Made by a program: the position numbers and the translations under genes. Positions 17,493-27,725 of a DNA stretch of 33,319 bases are shown in pieces. The DNA comes from Azonexus sp. (GTDB taxonomy: Bacteria; Pseudomonadota; Gammaproteobacteria; Burkholderiales; Rhodocyclaceae), in assembly GCA_031277255.1 (NCBI GenBank), contig JAITMS010000044.1, forward strand, positions 1-33,319, in the 5' to 3' direction. The stretch's first letter is position 1; each line of letters begins with the position of its first letter. A model generated the notes under the pieces. That model made no database searches and was not told where the DNA came from. It saw only the letters and a program-made list of their open reading frames with translations.

Positions 17493-18679
17493 GTTGTCAG
17501 AACATCGCCATTCTCGGCTCGACCGGCTCGATCGGCGTCAGCACCCTCGATGTCATCCGCCGCCATCCCGAACGCTACCGCGCTTACGCCCTGTGCGCCT
17601 ACAGCCGGGCCGACGAATTGTTTGCCCAGTGCCGCGAATTTCAACCGGCCTATGCCGCCGTCGGCGACGCCGCGCTGGCGGCTGACCTCGCCGGGCGCTG
17701 CCGGGCGGCGGGTCTGGCGACCGAAGTCAGGAGTGGCGCTCTGGCGCTGGTCGAACTCAGCGCGCTGCCGGAAGTCGACGCCGTGATGGCCGCCATCGTC
17801 GGCGCTGCCGGTCTGGAGCCGACGCTGGCGGCAGCCAGAGCGGGCAAGAAAATCATGCTGGCCAACAAGGAAGTGCTGGTGATGGCGGGCGAACTGTTCA
17901 TGCAGACCGTGCGCCAGCACGGGGCGGCGCTGTTGCCGGTCGATAGCGAGCACAACGCCATCTTTCAGGCATTGCCCGACGATTTTTCACGCGGGCTGGC
18001 AGCCTGCGGCGTGCGCCGCATTTTGCTGACGGCTTCCGGCGGGCCGTTCCGCGATACGCCGTCCGCCGATCTTCTGCAGGTGACGCCGGAGCAGGCTTGC
18101 GCCCATCCGAACTGGGTCATGGGGCGCAAAATCTCCGTCGATTCGGCCAGCATGATGAACAAGGGGCTGGAAGTGATCGAAGCGCGCTGGCTGTTCAACG
18201 CCGCGCCGGAACAGATTGAAGTTGTCGTCCACCCGCAGAGCGTGATGCACTCGGCGGTGCAGTACAAGGACGGCTCGGTGCTGGCGCAACTGGGCAGGCC
18301 CGATATGCGGACGCCGATTGCTTACGCCCTGGCCTGGCCGGAACGCATCGACGCCGGGGTCGAGCCGCTTGATCTGCTGGCGGTTGGCCGTCTTGATTTC
18401 GCGCCGCCCGATTTTGCCCGCTTCCGCTGTCTGCAACTGGCCTACGAGGCGCTAGGCGCTGGCGGCACGGCCCCGGCCATTCTGAACGCCGCCAACGAAG
18501 TGGCGGTGGCCGCTTTTCTCGACCGGCGGCTGTCCTTTACCGGCATTGCCGAGGTCAACGAGGCCGTGCTGCAAAGCCTGCCGTCCGGCCCCGAAGGCAG
18601 TCTGGCCGATGTTCTGGCCGCTGACGCCGCCGCCCGCCGCAGCGCGGCAAAAATGATCGCGGAGCGGCCCTGGCCATGA
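17489..18679 (+). CDS. dxr: 1-deoxy-D-xylulose 5-phosphate reductoisomerase
   Basis: Dxr converts DXP to MEP with NADPH in the non-mevalonate isoprenoid pathway and so feeds UppS substrate supply. The GTG start at 17489 overlaps the cdsA stop (GTGA) and gives [16 protein letters not shown], with the NADPH-binding loop right at the N-terminus, as the family requires. The 396-residue product has the metal/substrate motif DSEHNAIFQ (Asp152, Glu154), [25 protein letters not shown] and [17 protein letters not shown]. Length is normal. The stop overlaps the rseP ATG (ATGA). Confidence 0.97.
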   Translation: MSCQNIAILGSTGSIGVSTLDVIRRHPERYRAYALCAYSRADELFAQCREFQPAYAAVGDAALAADLAGRCRAAGLATEVRSGALALVELSALPEVDAVMAAIVGAAGLEPTLAAARAGKKIMLANKEVLVMAGELFMQTVRQHGAALLPVDSEHNAIFQALPDDFSRGLAACGVRRILLTASGGPFRDTPSADLLQVTPEQACAHPNWVMGRKISVDSASMMNKGLEVIEARWLFNAAPEQIEVVVHPQSVMHSAVQYKDGSVLAQLGRPDMRTPIAYALAWPERIDAGVEPLDLLAVGRLDFAPPDFARFRCLQLAYEALGAGGTAPAILNAANEVAVAAFLDRRLSFTGIAEVNEAVLQSLPSGPEGSLADVLAADAAARRSAAKMIAERPWP

Positions 18680-20040
18680 GCGATCTGTTCTTCTACCTGG
18701 CGGCTTTTGCGCTCCTTTTGGGCGTTCTCATCGTTGTCCATGAATACGGCCATTACCTCGTCGCCCGCTGGTGCGGCGTCAAGGTGCTGCGTTTTTCCAT
18801 CGGCTTTGGCCGCGTCATCTGGTACAAACGCTTCGGGCGCGATGGCACGGAATGGGCTATCAGCGCCTTTCCGCTCGGCGGTTACGTCAAGATGCTCGGC
18901 GAGCAGGACGACGAGGTCAAGCCGGAAGAAGCGCATCGCGCCTTCAACCGCCAGCCGGTCGGGCGGCGCAGCCTGATCGTCGTCGCTGGCCCGGCGGCCA
19001 ATCTGTTGCTTGCCGTCGTGCTTTACTGGGGTATTTTTCTGCACGGCAGCAACGAGTTGCTGCCGATTCTCGGCGCGCCGCCCGATGGCACGCCCGCCGC
19101 CGTGATCGGGGTGGTCAATGGCGAACAGGTGCGCCGTGTTGACGGACAAACGGTGGCGACCTGGGACGATCTGCGCTGGCTGCTGCTGCAAGCCGCCACC
19201 CGGCAGGATAGCGCCGAACTGGAAGTCATCAACGAGCAGCATGAAATCGCCATCCGCCGCCTGCCGCTCACGGCGGCGGGCGAGAAGGGCTGGCAGGGCG
19301 ACGCCTTGGCGCGTCTCGGCATCGTTTTTTTCCGCCCGCAAGACCCGGCAGTCATCGGTCGGGTGACGGCGGGCGGGCCAGCGGCGCGGGCGGGTCTACT
19401 ACCGGGCGATCAGGTGCTGGCGCTGGATGGTCAGCCGATTACCTTGTGGTATGAACTGCGCCTCTCTATCCGCCAGGCCGTCGACCGACCGGTACGCATC
19501 AAATTCGCGCGTGCTGACCAGACCATGACCGTTGAAGTGACGCCGGAAGTGGTCATTGAGAGCGGTCTGCGGGTCGGCCAGATCGGCGTGGAGATGGCTG
19601 GCGGCGAGGCGCAACGCCAGATCCGCACCTTCGTCCGCTATGGTTTCTTCGCGGCCGGGCAAAAGGCGCTGACGGAAACCTGGGAAAAATCCGTCTTCAG
19701 CCTCGTCATGCTGGGCCGTATGCTGACCGGCGAAGTCTCTTGGAAAAACATCTCTGGGCCGGTGACGATTGCCGACTACGCCGGAAAGACAGCCAAATTG
19801 GGAATAGATTACTATATCAAGTTCATGGCCGTGGTCAGTGTCGCTCTGGGTGTTTTCAATCTACTGCCGATCCCGGTGCTTGACGGGGGGCATTTGATGT
19901 ATCATGCGCTCGAAGTCGTCAGGCGTAAGCCGCTCACCGAGCGTGCTTTGGAAGTTTCCCAGCAGATCGGGATTTCCCTCTTGTTCGTCCTGATGGCTTT
20001 CGCTTTTTTTAACGATTTCAACCGCCTGTTTTCGGGCTGA
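18676..20040 (+). CDS. rseP: Site-2 zinc metalloprotease RseP
   Basis: RseP is the inner-membrane intramembrane protease that cuts anti-sigma factor RseA after DegS to release sigma-E, and it clears signal peptide remnants. The 454-residue product has zinc motif HEYGH at 22-26 in the first membrane helix, two PDZ-like domains in the periplasmic region ([21 protein letters not shown] in the second), and the third zinc ligand in [12 protein letters not shown] (Asp403). Length and layout equal E. coli RseP. It overlaps dxr by 4 bases and is directly followed by bamA. It is the second M50 protease in the window, distinct from the HlyD fusion. Confidence 0.97.
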   Translation: MSDLFFYLAAFALLLGVLIVVHEYGHYLVARWCGVKVLRFSIGFGRVIWYKRFGRDGTEWAISAFPLGGYVKMLGEQDDEVKPEEAHRAFNRQPVGRRSLIVVAGPAANLLLAVVLYWGIFLHGSNELLPILGAPPDGTPAAVIGVVNGEQVRRVDGQTVATWDDLRWLLLQAATRQDSAELEVINEQHEIAIRRLPLTAAGEKGWQGDALARLGIVFFRPQDPAVIGRVTAGGPAARAGLLPGDQVLALDGQPITLWYELRLSIRQAVDRPVRIKFARADQTMTVEVTPEVVIESGLRVGQIGVEMAGGEAQRQIRTFVRYGFFAAGQKALTETWEKSVFSLVMLGRMLTGEVSWKNISGPVTIADYAGKTAKLGIDYYIKFMAVVSVALGVFNLLPIPVLDGGHLMYHALEVVRRKPLTERALEVSQQIGISLLFVLMAFAFFNDFNRLFSG

Positions 20041-22374
20041 ATGATGAAACGATCCCTGCTCTCCATTTTGGTCGCCAGCCTGTTCGCCGCCCCGGCGATG
20101 GCCTTTGAGCCTTTCACCATCAAGGATATCCGCGTCGAAGGCATCCAGCGCACGGAAGCCGGAACGGTGTTCAGCTACCTGCCGGTCAAGGTCGGCGAAA
20201 CCCTGACCCCGGAAAAATCGACCGAGGCGATCAAGGCTCTGTTCGCCACCGGCTTTTTCAAGGATGTCCGCATTGATGTGGATAACGACGTGATGGTCGT
20301 CGTCATTCAGGAGCGGCCGGCGATCGCCAAGATTGACTTTGTCGGCCTGAAGGAATTTGACAAGGACACCATCGTCAAGGCCTTGAAGGATACCGGCATC
20401 GGCGAAGGCCGTATTTTCGACCGGGCGCTGCTCGACAAAGCCGAGCAGGAATTGAAGCGGCAATACCTGTCGCGCGGCAAATACGCCGCCAACATCACGA
20501 CCACGGTGACGCCGCTGGAGCGCAACCGGGTCAGCATCAATTTCAATATCGAAGAAGGCGAAGCGGCCAAGATCAGGCAGATCAATATCGTCGGCAATCA
20601 GGCCTTCACCGAGGACACCCTGCTTGACCTGTTTGAACTGCGGACGCCCGGCTGGCTGACCTGGTACACCAAGAACGACCAGTATTCCCGCCAGAAACTG
20701 GGGGCGGACATCGAGAAACTCAAATCTTTCTACATGAATCAGGGTTATCTCGAATTCAATGTCGAATCGACCCAGGTTTCCATTTCACCGGACAAACAGG
20801 ATGTTTACATCACCCTCAACATCAGCGAGGGCGAACGCTTCCTGGTCTCGTCGATCAAGCTGGCGGGCGATTTTTCGGTGCCTGAGGATGAACTGAAAAC
20901 CCTGGTCACCATTGCCCCGGGCGACATTTTTTCGCGCGAGCAGTTGAATAATTCGACCAAGGCGATTACCGACCGTCTCGGCAAGGAAGGCTACGCTTTT
21001 GCCAACGTCAATGCCGCGCCGGAAATCGACAAGGATAAACATCAGGTGATGTTTACCATCTTCATTGATCCGGGCAAGCGGGTTTATGTCCGGCGCATCA
21101 ACATCAGCGGCAACACCCGCAGCCGCGACGAGGTGATCCGCCGCGAGGTGCGGCAGATGGAAGGCGGCTGGTACGACGCCGAGCGCATTACCACGTCCAA
21201 GGAACGGCTTGACCGGCTCGGCTATTTCACCGAGGTGACGGTCGAAACGCCTGCTGTGCCGGGGACTGCCGACCAGGTCGACGTCAATCTCGGCGTTACC
21301 GAGCGGCCAACCGGCAACCTCATGCTCGGCGTCGGCACGTCGAGCACGGACACGCTGATTCTGTCCGGCGCCATTTCCCAGGACAACTTCATGGGCAGCG
21401 GCAACAATATCGGCATCCAGGTCAATACAGCCCGCTCGCAGTCGACCATCGTCTTCTCCTACACCAATCCGTATTTCACCATCGATGGCGTCAGCCAGGG
21501 TTTTGACATCTATCACCGGAAGATCGACACCAGCGACACCGAACTGGCTTACTACAAATCGGCCTCCACCGGCGGCGGTATTCGCTTCGGTTTTCCGATC
21601 GGCGAAAAAGAGTCATTTGGCGTCGGCTTGGGCATCGACCAGACCTCCATTTCCATCGACAACACCAGCCCGACCCGCTACATTGATTTTGTCCGCGGCG
21701 ACCCGGATTTCAATTTTGCCGGCCACAGTTCGCGCAACGACATGACCTTGCCGCTGACGCTCTCCTGGGCCAGCGACGGCAAGGACAGCTATTTCTTCCC
21801 GACCAGGGGCACCTTCCAGCGCGCCGGAATCGAGATTGCGCTGCCCGGCGGCGATCTGACTTTCTACCGGGCGACCTACCAGTTGCAGCGTTTCTTCCCC
21901 CTGAGCAGGCGGTTCACCCTGATGCTGAACGGCGAACTGGGTTATGCCGATGGCTATGGCAGCACCAGCGAATTGCCCTTCTATAAAAACTTCTACGCGG
22001 GCGGCATCGGTTCAGTGCGCGGCTACAAAGCCTCCAGTCTCGGCCCGGTTGATCGGGTTTCCATTGATAGTTACGATGACCGTCTGGGCGGCACCAAGCG
22101 CGTCGTCGGCAATGCCGAATTGCTGTGGGCGCTGCCAGGGATGGAAAAGAATTTCCGCATGGGCATCTTTGTCGATGCCGGTCAGGTCTATGGCAAGGAC
22201 GCCGACGGCAAGCAGCAGGATTTCGATCTCGGCGATCTGCGCTATTCGACGGGCGTATCGGCTTCGTGGATTTCACCGATCGGCCCGCTCAAATTCAGCC
22301 TTGGCGTGCCGCTCAATAAAAAGCCAGGGGATGAGGCCGAGGTCTTCCAGTTCCAGTTGGGCACCACTTTTTGA
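20041..22374 (+). CDS. bamA: Outer membrane protein assembly factor BamA
   Basis: BamA is the central barrel of the BAM complex that folds and inserts outer-membrane proteins. The 777-residue product has a signal peptide ending near PAMA-FEP (residues 19-22), five POTRA domains (first FTIKDIRVEGIQRTEAGTV; last RVYVRRINISGNTRSRDEV), and a 16-strand barrel with the conserved VRGY loop motif at 659-662. The last residues, FQFQLGTTF, end in Phe as the beta-signal requires. It directly abuts the rseP stop; the ATG at 20044 is an equal alternative start. The position rseP-bamA-skp-lpxD is conserved. Confidence 0.97.
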   Translation: MMKRSLLSILVASLFAAPAMAFEPFTIKDIRVEGIQRTEAGTVFSYLPVKVGETLTPEKSTEAIKALFATGFFKDVRIDVDNDVMVVVIQERPAIAKIDFVGLKEFDKDTIVKALKDTGIGEGRIFDRALLDKAEQELKRQYLSRGKYAANITTTVTPLERNRVSINFNIEEGEAAKIRQINIVGNQAFTEDTLLDLFELRTPGWLTWYTKNDQYSRQKLGADIEKLKSFYMNQGYLEFNVESTQVSISPDKQDVYITLNISEGERFLVSSIKLAGDFSVPEDELKTLVTIAPGDIFSREQLNNSTKAITDRLGKEGYAFANVNAAPEIDKDKHQVMFTIFIDPGKRVYVRRINISGNTRSRDEVIRREVRQMEGGWYDAERITTSKERLDRLGYFTEVTVETPAVPGTADQVDVNLGVTERPTGNLMLGVGTSSTDTLILSGAISQDNFMGSGNNIGIQVNTARSQSTIVFSYTNPYFTIDGVSQGFDIYHRKIDTSDTELAYYKSASTGGGIRFGFPIGEKESFGVGLGIDQTSISIDNTSPTRYIDFVRGDPDFNFAGHSSRNDMTLPLTLSWASDGKDSYFFPTRGTFQRAGIEIALPGGDLTFYRATYQLQRFFPLSRRFTLMLNGELGYADGYGSTSELPFYKNFYAGGIGSVRGYKASSLGPVDRVSIDSYDDRLGGTKRVVGNAELLWALPGMEKNFRMGIFVDAGQVYGKDADGKQQDFDLGDLRYSTGVSASWISPIGPLKFSLGVPLNKKPGDEAEVFQFQLGTTF

Positions 22375-22377
22375 CGC

Positions 22378-22382
22378 AGGAG
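22378..22382 (+). promoter_or_regulatory. Strong ribosome binding site that decides the TTG start of skp
   Basis: AGGAG lies 7 bases before the TTG at 22390. No in-frame ATG lies nearby, and the TTG is followed by a perfect signal peptide, so this site fixes the non-standard start. Confidence 0.75.
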
Positions 22383-22389
22383 TACCATC

Positions 22390-22890
22390 TTGAAAGCTAA
22401 GTTCGTTGTTGCCGGATTATTGTCTGTTTTACTTGCTGCGGGCGCTGCCGCCGCCGATCTGAAGGTCGGTTACGTCAACACCCAGCGCATCTTCCGCGAC
22501 GCGCCGATTGCCGTGAAGGCCGCCAACCGGCTCCAGGCCGAGTTTTCCAAGCGCGAGCAGGAATTGCAGCAGACGGCGAAGAAGTTGCAGGGTCTGCAAG
22601 AAAATCTTGAGAAAAACGCGCCGACGATGTCGGAAAGCGAGCGCCGCGCCAAAGAGCGGGAATTTGGCGAGTTGTCGCGCGAATTCCAGCGCCGCCAGCG
22701 CGAATTCCGCGAAGACCTCAATCTGCGCCAGAACGAGGAAAACGCCGCCGTCATCGAAAAGGCCAACAAGGCCATCAAGCAGATTGCCGAGACTGACAAA
22801 TTCGACCTGATTTTGCAGGATGTGGTCTGGGTCAGCCCCCGCCTCGACATTACCGAGCAGGTCATCAAAGCCCTCGCCGAAGGCAAGTAA
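22390..22890 (+). CDS. skp: Periplasmic chaperone Skp/OmpH
   Basis: Skp holds unfolded outer-membrane proteins in the periplasm on the way to BamA. The 166-residue product begins with a TTG codon, has a signal peptide cut near AAA-DLK (residue 22) and then [15 protein letters not shown], the family's opening strand. Residues 50-130 are a highly charged helical hairpin (coiled tentacles) rich in Glu, Arg and Gln. The C-terminal strand [18 protein letters not shown] closes the trimer body. It lies between bamA and lpxD, with a 1-base overlap with lpxD (TAATG). Confidence 0.95.
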   Translation: MKAKFVVAGLLSVLLAAGAAAADLKVGYVNTQRIFRDAPIAVKAANRLQAEFSKREQELQQTAKKLQGLQENLEKNAPTMSESERRAKEREFGELSREFQRRQREFREDLNLRQNEENAAVIEKANKAIKQIAETDKFDLILQDVVWVSPRLDITEQVIKALAEGK

Positions 22891-23924
22891 TGCCTGATCC
22901 GGCGGGTATCGCCCTCGCGCTGACCGAGATCGCCGCCCGTCTGGGCGGCGATGTGCTTGGCGATGGCGCAACACGCATTCATCAGGTTGCCTCGCTGGCT
23001 TCGGCGGGCGAGGGCGAAATCGCCTTTCTCGCCAATCGGAAATATCAGAGTCAACTGCACACGACGCGCGCCGCCGCCGTCATTCTGCCGCCGGAATGCG
23101 CCGATCTGACCGCATTGCCGCGCCTCGTCTGCCAAAACCCTTACGCCTGTTACGCCCGCCTGGCCGCGCTGCTCAATCCGCCGACGCGGCCAGCCCCCGG
23201 CGTTCATGCCTCGGCCGCCAGCGCCTCGCAGATTCCGCCCTGCGCCTCGATTGGCGCTCACGTCAGTATCGGGGCCGGGGTCACGCTCGGCGAGCGGGTC
23301 GTCATTCATCCCGGCTGCGTCATCGGCGACGGCGCGGCAATCGGCGACGACAGCCTGCTTTATCCCCATGTGACCCTCTACGCCGCCTGCCAGATCGGTC
23401 GCCGCAACATCCTGCACAGCGGCGTCGTCATCGGCGCCGACGGTTTCGGCTTTGCGCCGGATCGGGGGCAGTGGGTGAAAATTCCGCAAATCGGGCGGGT
23501 CATCATCGGCGATGACGTTGAAATCGGCGCCAGCACCACCGTCGACCGGGGGGCGCTGGACGATACGCGGATTGGCGATGGCTGCAAGCTCGACAACCAG
23601 ATCCAGATCGGTCACAACTGCGTCATCGGGCGGCATTGCGTGATTGCCGGCTGCACCGTGCTGGCCGGCAGCGTCACCCTGGCTGACAACGTCACCATCG
23701 GCGGCGCGACGCAGATCAGCGGCCACACCCATATTGCCTCCGGCGTCGTCGTTTCCGGCGGCTCGACGGTGATGAAAAGCCTTTCCCGGCCCGGTCAATA
23801 CACCAGCATCTTTCCGCTTGAGGAGCATGGCCGCTGGTTGCGCAATGCGGCGCAGATCCGCCATCTGGAGCGCCTCGCCGAGCGCGTCGGAAAACTTGAA
23901 AAAATACTTGAGAAAAAACTTTAA
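22890..23924 (+). CDS. lpxD: UDP-3-O-(3-hydroxyacyl)glucosamine N-acyltransferase
   Basis: LpxD adds the N-linked hydroxyacyl chain in the third step of lipid A synthesis. The 344-residue product has the N-terminal uridine-binding domain (about 1-100), then a left-handed beta-helix of hexapeptide repeats (I/V-G-x-x-x-x, about 105-310) with catalytic His242 in QIGHNCVIG, and a C-terminal helix (residues 315-344) that ends in [19 protein letters not shown]. Length is standard. The start overlaps the skp stop by one base. Confidence 0.97.
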   Translation: MPDPAGIALALTEIAARLGGDVLGDGATRIHQVASLASAGEGEIAFLANRKYQSQLHTTRAAAVILPPECADLTALPRLVCQNPYACYARLAALLNPPTRPAPGVHASAASASQIPPCASIGAHVSIGAGVTLGERVVIHPGCVIGDGAAIGDDSLLYPHVTLYAACQIGRRNILHSGVVIGADGFGFAPDRGQWVKIPQIGRVIIGDDVEIGASTTVDRGALDDTRIGDGCKLDNQIQIGHNCVIGRHCVIAGCTVLAGSVTLADNVTIGGATQISGHTHIASGVVVSGGSTVMKSLSRPGQYTSIFPLEEHGRWLRNAAQIRHLERLAERVGKLEKILEKKL

Positions 23925-23938
23925 GATTAACTTATAAC
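23908..23938 (+). promoter_or_regulatory. Possible internal promoter before fabZ
   Basis: The last bases of lpxD and the short gap to fabZ are strongly AT-rich compared with the rest of the block. TTGAGA at 23908-23913 and TATAAC at 23933-23938 are separated by 19 bases, somewhat long for sigma-70. The AT-rich sequence also encodes Lys residues of the LpxD tail, which could explain part of it. Confidence 0.3.
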
Positions 23939-23951
23939 AGGTTGATTAAAA

Positions 23952-24386
23952 ATGGATATTAAAGAAATTCTTGAATACCTGCCGCACCGCTATCCCTTTC
24001 TGTTGGTTGATCGGGTCGTCACCGTTGAACCGGGCAAGGCGATCCATGCCTACAAAAACATCACCATGAATGAGCCGTATTTTGTCGGCCATTTTCCGCA
24101 TCATCCGGTGATGCCCGGCGTGCTGATCGTCGAGGCGCTGGCCCAGGCCGCCGCCATTCTGGCCTTCAAGACCAACGACACGAAGCCGGACGCCAACTCC
24201 CTGTTCTACTTCGTCGGCATTGATGAATGCCGCTTCAAGAAGCCGGTCATGCCGGGCGACCAGTTGCACCTGCACGTGGAAACCCTGCGCCAGATGCGCG
24301 GCATTGGCAAATTCAAGGCCGAGGCCAGGGTCGACGGCCAGATCGCCGCCGAGGCCATCCTCATGTGCGCCAAGCGGGACATCTGA
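23952..24386 (+). CDS. fabZ: 3-hydroxyacyl-[ACP] dehydratase FabZ
   Basis: FabZ dehydrates 3-hydroxyacyl-ACP in fatty acid elongation and competes with LpxA/LpxD for hydroxymyristoyl-ACP. The 144-residue hot-dog-fold product has [12 protein letters not shown] near the N-terminus and the catalytic stretch [20 protein letters not shown], with His47 and Glu61 as active-site residues. Length is normal. It lies between lpxD and lpxA, with the lpxA ATG just one base after its stop. Confidence 0.97.
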   Translation: MDIKEILEYLPHRYPFLLVDRVVTVEPGKAIHAYKNITMNEPYFVGHFPHHPVMPGVLIVEALAQAAAILAFKTNDTKPDANSLFYFVGIDECRFKKPVMPGDQLHLHVETLRQMRGIGKFKAEARVDGQIAAEAILMCAKRDI

Positions 24387-24387
24387 G

Positions 24388-25158
24388 ATGATCCATCCGA
24401 CCGCCATCGTCGATCCCGCCGCCCGCCTCGCCGCCCACGTCGACATCGGCCCTTACAGCCTCATCGGGCCGGATGTCGAAATTGGCGAAAACACCGTCGT
24501 CGGGCCGCATACGGTCATCAAGGGCCATACCCGGATCGGGCGCGACAACCGCATTTTCCAGTTCTGCTCGCTGGGCGAGATACCGCAGGACAAGAAATAC
24601 GCCGGTGAGCCGACCCGGCTGGAAATCGGCGACCGCAACACCATCCGCGAATGCTGCACCTTCAACATCGGCACCATCCAGGATTGCGGCGTCACCCGCA
24701 TCGGCGACGACAACTGGATCATGGCTTACGTCCATGTCGCCCATGACTGTCAGGTCGGCAACAAGACCGTTCTCGCCAACAATGTTCAACTGGCCGGTCA
24801 TGTGGTGGTCGATGACTGGGCCATTTTCGGCGGCTATACCGGCGTTCACCAGTTCTGCCGGGTTGGCGCCCATGTGATGACCGCCGCTGGCTCCATCATT
24901 TTTCAGGATGTGCCGCCTTACCTGATGGTTGCTGGCAACACCGCCCAGCCCTACGGCATCAATGTCGAAGGGCTGAAGCGGCGCGGTTTCACCGCCGATT
25001 CGCTGACCGCCATCAAACGCGCTTACCGGACGCTGTACCGCTCCGGCCTGCTGCTGGAAGAAGCCAAACAAAAACTGGCCGAGGACGCCAAAACGCAGCC
25101 CGACCTCCAGCGTTTCGTCGATTTCCTCGAAGTCTCGAAGCGCGGCATCATCCGCTGA
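24388..25158 (+). CDS. lpxA: UDP-N-acetylglucosamine O-acyltransferase
   Basis: LpxA carries out the first step of lipid A synthesis, transferring 3-hydroxyacyl from ACP to UDP-GlcNAc. The ATG at 24388 follows the fabZ stop and gives MIHPTAIVDPAARL, the expected beginning. The 256-residue product is a left-handed beta-helix of hexapeptide repeats with catalytic His119 in YVHVAHDCQVGN (His125 in E. coli), GVHQFCRVGAHVM, and a C-terminal helical domain (NVEGLKRRGF onward). Length is close to E. coli's 262. Confidence 0.97.
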   Translation: MIHPTAIVDPAARLAAHVDIGPYSLIGPDVEIGENTVVGPHTVIKGHTRIGRDNRIFQFCSLGEIPQDKKYAGEPTRLEIGDRNTIRECCTFNIGTIQDCGVTRIGDDNWIMAYVHVAHDCQVGNKTVLANNVQLAGHVVVDDWAIFGGYTGVHQFCRVGAHVMTAAGSIIFQDVPPYLMVAGNTAQPYGINVEGLKRRGFTADSLTAIKRAYRTLYRSGLLLEEAKQKLAEDAKTQPDLQRFVDFLEVSKRGIIR

Positions 25159-25165
25159 GACGAGC

Positions 25166-26311
25166 ATGGGCCAAGCCGTGCGCATCGCCATGGTGGCGGG
25201 GGAAGCCTCCGGCGATCTCCTCGCTTCACATCTGATCGCCGCGCTCAGAGAGCGCCTGCCGGCAGCCGAATTTTTCGGCATCGGCGGCCCCCAGATGCAG
25301 GCGCAAGGCTTCGATGCCTGGTGGCCTTTGGAGAAACTCTCGGTCATGGGCTTCGTCGACGCGCTGCGCCATTACCGCGAAATAGCCGGAATTCGTCGGC
25401 GGCTGAAAAAACGCCTCCTCGATCAGCGTCCCGACATCTTCATCGGCGTTGATGCGCCGGATTTCAATCTCGGCCTCGAAGCCGACCTCAAGGCCGCTGG
25501 CGTCAAAACCATCCATTACGTCAGCCCCTCGATCTGGGCCTGGCGCGGCGGCCGCATCAAAAAGATCGGCCGCGCCGTTGATCGCGTGCTGGCGCTCTTT
25601 CCGATGGAGCCGCCGCTGTATCAGAAAGCGGGCATTCCGGTGACTTACGTCGGCCATCCGCTGGCCGACAGCATCCCGCTCGAAACAAACCAGAACGCCG
25701 TCCGCGAAGCCTTGCAGATCCCTCCCGGAACGCCGGTCTTTGCCCTTCTGCCGGGCAGCCGTCAGAGCGAACTGGCACAACTGGCCGACATTTTTGTGCA
25801 GACCGCCAAGCTGCTCCACCAACGTCTGCCGGAAGCCCAGTTCATCGTGCCGCTGGCGACGCGCGAGACGCGCCTGCAATTTGAAGCCGCCATGTATCGC
25901 CAACAGGCGGGCGAACTGCCTTTCCGCCTGCTCTTTGGCCACGCTCAGGATGCCCTCGGCGCGGCTGACGTGTCGCTGGTCGCCAGCGGCACGGCGGCGC
26001 TTGAAGCGGCGCTCATCAAGCGGCCCATGGTCATCACCTACAAGGTCGGCGGCGCCACCTACTGGCTGATGAAGCGCCTCCTCTACCAAGCCTTCGTCGG
26101 CTTGCCCAATGTGCTGGCTGGCCGCGAGATCGTGCCGGAAATCATGCAGGACCGGGCGACGCCGGAAAATCTTGCGGCGGCGCTGTTGCGGCTCCTGAAT
26201 GACAAAGAGAACGCCCGACTGATCGCCGAAACCTTCACCGGCATCCACCTGCAACTGCGCCAGAACACGGCGGAAAAAGCCGCCCAGGCCGTCATCGAAT
26301 GCCTCAACTGA
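25166..26311 (+). CDS. lpxB: Lipid-A-disaccharide synthase
   Basis: LpxB joins UDP-2,3-diacylglucosamine and lipid X into the disaccharide of lipid A, on the inner face of the membrane. The 381-residue product starts [19 protein letters not shown], followed by [56 protein letters not shown] and [10 protein letters not shown], all classic GT19 motifs. It follows lpxA by 7 bases and overlaps rnhB by 13. Confidence 0.97.
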   Translation: MGQAVRIAMVAGEASGDLLASHLIAALRERLPAAEFFGIGGPQMQAQGFDAWWPLEKLSVMGFVDALRHYREIAGIRRRLKKRLLDQRPDIFIGVDAPDFNLGLEADLKAAGVKTIHYVSPSIWAWRGGRIKKIGRAVDRVLALFPMEPPLYQKAGIPVTYVGHPLADSIPLETNQNAVREALQIPPGTPVFALLPGSRQSELAQLADIFVQTAKLLHQRLPEAQFIVPLATRETRLQFEAAMYRQQAGELPFRLLFGHAQDALGAADVSLVASGTAALEAALIKRPMVITYKVGGATYWLMKRLLYQAFVGLPNVLAGREIVPEIMQDRATPENLAAALLRLLNDKENARLIAETFTGIHLQLRQNTAEKAAQAVIECLN

Positions 26312-26901
26312 TCCTCCCGCCCGGCCTCGTCTGCGGCGTCGATGAAGCCGGACGCGGGCCGCTGGCCGGCCCGGTCGTCGCGGCAGCGGTGATTCTCGAT
26401 GCGGCCAAACCCGTTTCTGCCGATCTGCCCGGCCTCGACGACTCAAAAAAACTGAGCGAAAAAAAGCGCCGCGAACTCGCCGCCCTGATCCGCCAACACG
26501 CCATCGCCTGGTCAGTCGCCGAAGCCACGGTTGAAGAAATCGACCGGATCAACATCCTGAACGCCACGCTCCTTGCCATGCAGCGGGCCGTCGCCGGTCT
26601 TGCCGTGCAGCCGGAGCGGGCGCTGATCGACGGCAACCGCTGCCCGCAACTGCCGATGCCCGCCGCAGCCGTCATCAAGGGCGACGGCAAAATCGCTGCC
26701 ATCGCCGCCGCCTCCATTCTCGCCAAAACCGTCCGCGACGCCGGGATGCTGGCCTTGCACGCGCAATATCCCGCATACGGCTTCGACCGGCACATGGGCT
26801 ACCCGACGGCGGCGCATTGCGCCGCCCTGGCGGCGCACGGCGTTTCGCCCGTCCATCGGCAGAGCTTCGGGCCGGTGAAGAAGCTACTCCCGCTGCCGTG
26901 A
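26299..26901 (+). CDS. rnhB: Ribonuclease HII
   Basis: RNase HII cuts the RNA strand of RNA-DNA hybrids, including single ribonucleotides in DNA. The 200-residue product has [16 protein letters not shown] with catalytic Asp15-Glu16, ALIDGNRCP (Asp111) and [12 protein letters not shown] (Asp147), so all four acidic residues are present. The start lies within the lpxB end, a common arrangement in proteobacteria. The stop overlaps the GTG of the next gene (GTGA). Confidence 0.96.
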   Translation: MPQLILPPGLVCGVDEAGRGPLAGPVVAAAVILDAAKPVSADLPGLDDSKKLSEKKRRELAALIRQHAIAWSVAEATVEEIDRINILNATLLAMQRAVAGLAVQPERALIDGNRCPQLPMPAAAVIKGDGKIAAIAAASILAKTVRDAGMLALHAQYPAYGFDRHMGYPTAAHCAALAAHGVSPVHRQSFGPVKKLLPLP

Positions 26902-27725
26902 AACGGATCGAGTCGCGCGACAACCCTTTCTTCAAGCGCCTCAAACGCCTGGCCGAATCGGGACGCGAACGGAAGGAAAGCGGGCAAACGCTGCTCGATG
27001 GCCTGCATCTGGTCAGCGCCTATGAAGCCGTGCACGGCCCCGTCGAAACGCTGGTTGTCGCCGAATCGGCGCTGACCAAAAGCGAAATCGCCCAGTTCAT
27101 CACCCAGCGGCAAACCGTCACCCTGGCCGACCGCCTGATGCGCGATCTCGGCCTGGTCGACACGCCCAGCGGCCTGCTCGCCGTCGCGCCGTGGCGTCCG
27201 GCAACGGGCGAAGCAAAAACCCATATCGACAGCGTCCTGCTCGACGGCATCCAGGACCCCGGCAATGTCGGCGCCTTGCTGCGCACCGCTGCCGCCGCGG
27301 GCGTCAGGCAAATTCTGCTGGCCCCCGGCTCAGCCTCGGCCTGGTCACCCAAAGTCCTGCGCGCCGGTCAGGGCGCGCACTTCGTCCTCGACATCCACGA
27401 AGAAGCCGATCTCACAGCCTTCCTCGCCCGCTATCGCGGCGCCGCCGCCGTCACCTGCCCTGATGGCGACATCTCGCTCTACGAAGCGGACTGGCACGGC
27501 CCGCTGGCCTGGATATTCGGCGCCGAAGGGCAGGGCGTGCGCCAAGCATTGATCGACCAGGCCGACCTCCGTCTCCGCATCCCGATGCCAGGCGCGGTCG
27601 AATCCCTCAACGTCGCGGCGGCTGCCGCCATTTGCCTGTTTGAGGCGGTGCGCCGCAATTTGGCGAATACCGAGAGCTTGAATGGTAAATTGCAAATCTC
27701 AGCAAAAACCACCAGGAGCCTTTGA
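26898..27725 (+). CDS. SpoU/TrmH-family RNA 2'-O-methyltransferase
   Basis: This SPOUT-fold enzyme probably methylates a ribose in rRNA or tRNA using S-adenosylmethionine. The GTG start at 26898 overlaps the rnhB stop and gives [21 protein letters not shown], the usual N-terminal substrate-binding part (about 1-95). The knotted C-terminal domain has [18 protein letters not shown] (motif 1), [10 protein letters not shown] (motif 2) and [18 protein letters not shown] (motif 3). Length is 275 residues. The family includes RlmB, TrmH and TsnR types; the exact target nucleotide cannot be told from sequence. Confidence 0.9.
   Translation: MKRIESRDNPFFKRLKRLAESGRERKESGQTLLDGLHLVSAYEAVHGPVETLVVAESALTKSEIAQFITQRQTVTLADRLMRDLGLVDTPSGLLAVAPWRPATGEAKTHIDSVLLDGIQDPGNVGALLRTAAAAGVRQILLAPGSASAWSPKVLRAGQGAHFVLDIHEEADLTAFLARYRGAAAVTCPDGDISLYEADWHGPLAWIFGAEGQGVRQALIDQADLRLRIPMPGAVESLNVAAAAAICLFEAVRRNLANTESLNGKLQISAKTTRSL

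Noticed and set aside
18676-20040. RseP as part of the M50-HlyD export system
   Set aside because: It is the standard 454-residue housekeeping RseP with PDZ domains in its usual place before bamA; the similarity is only at the protease family level.
22470-23864. 464-codon open frame on the minus strand
   Set aside because: It is opposite skp and lpxD; the Ala/Asp/Gly-rich sequence mirrors the hexapeptide repeats of lpxD.
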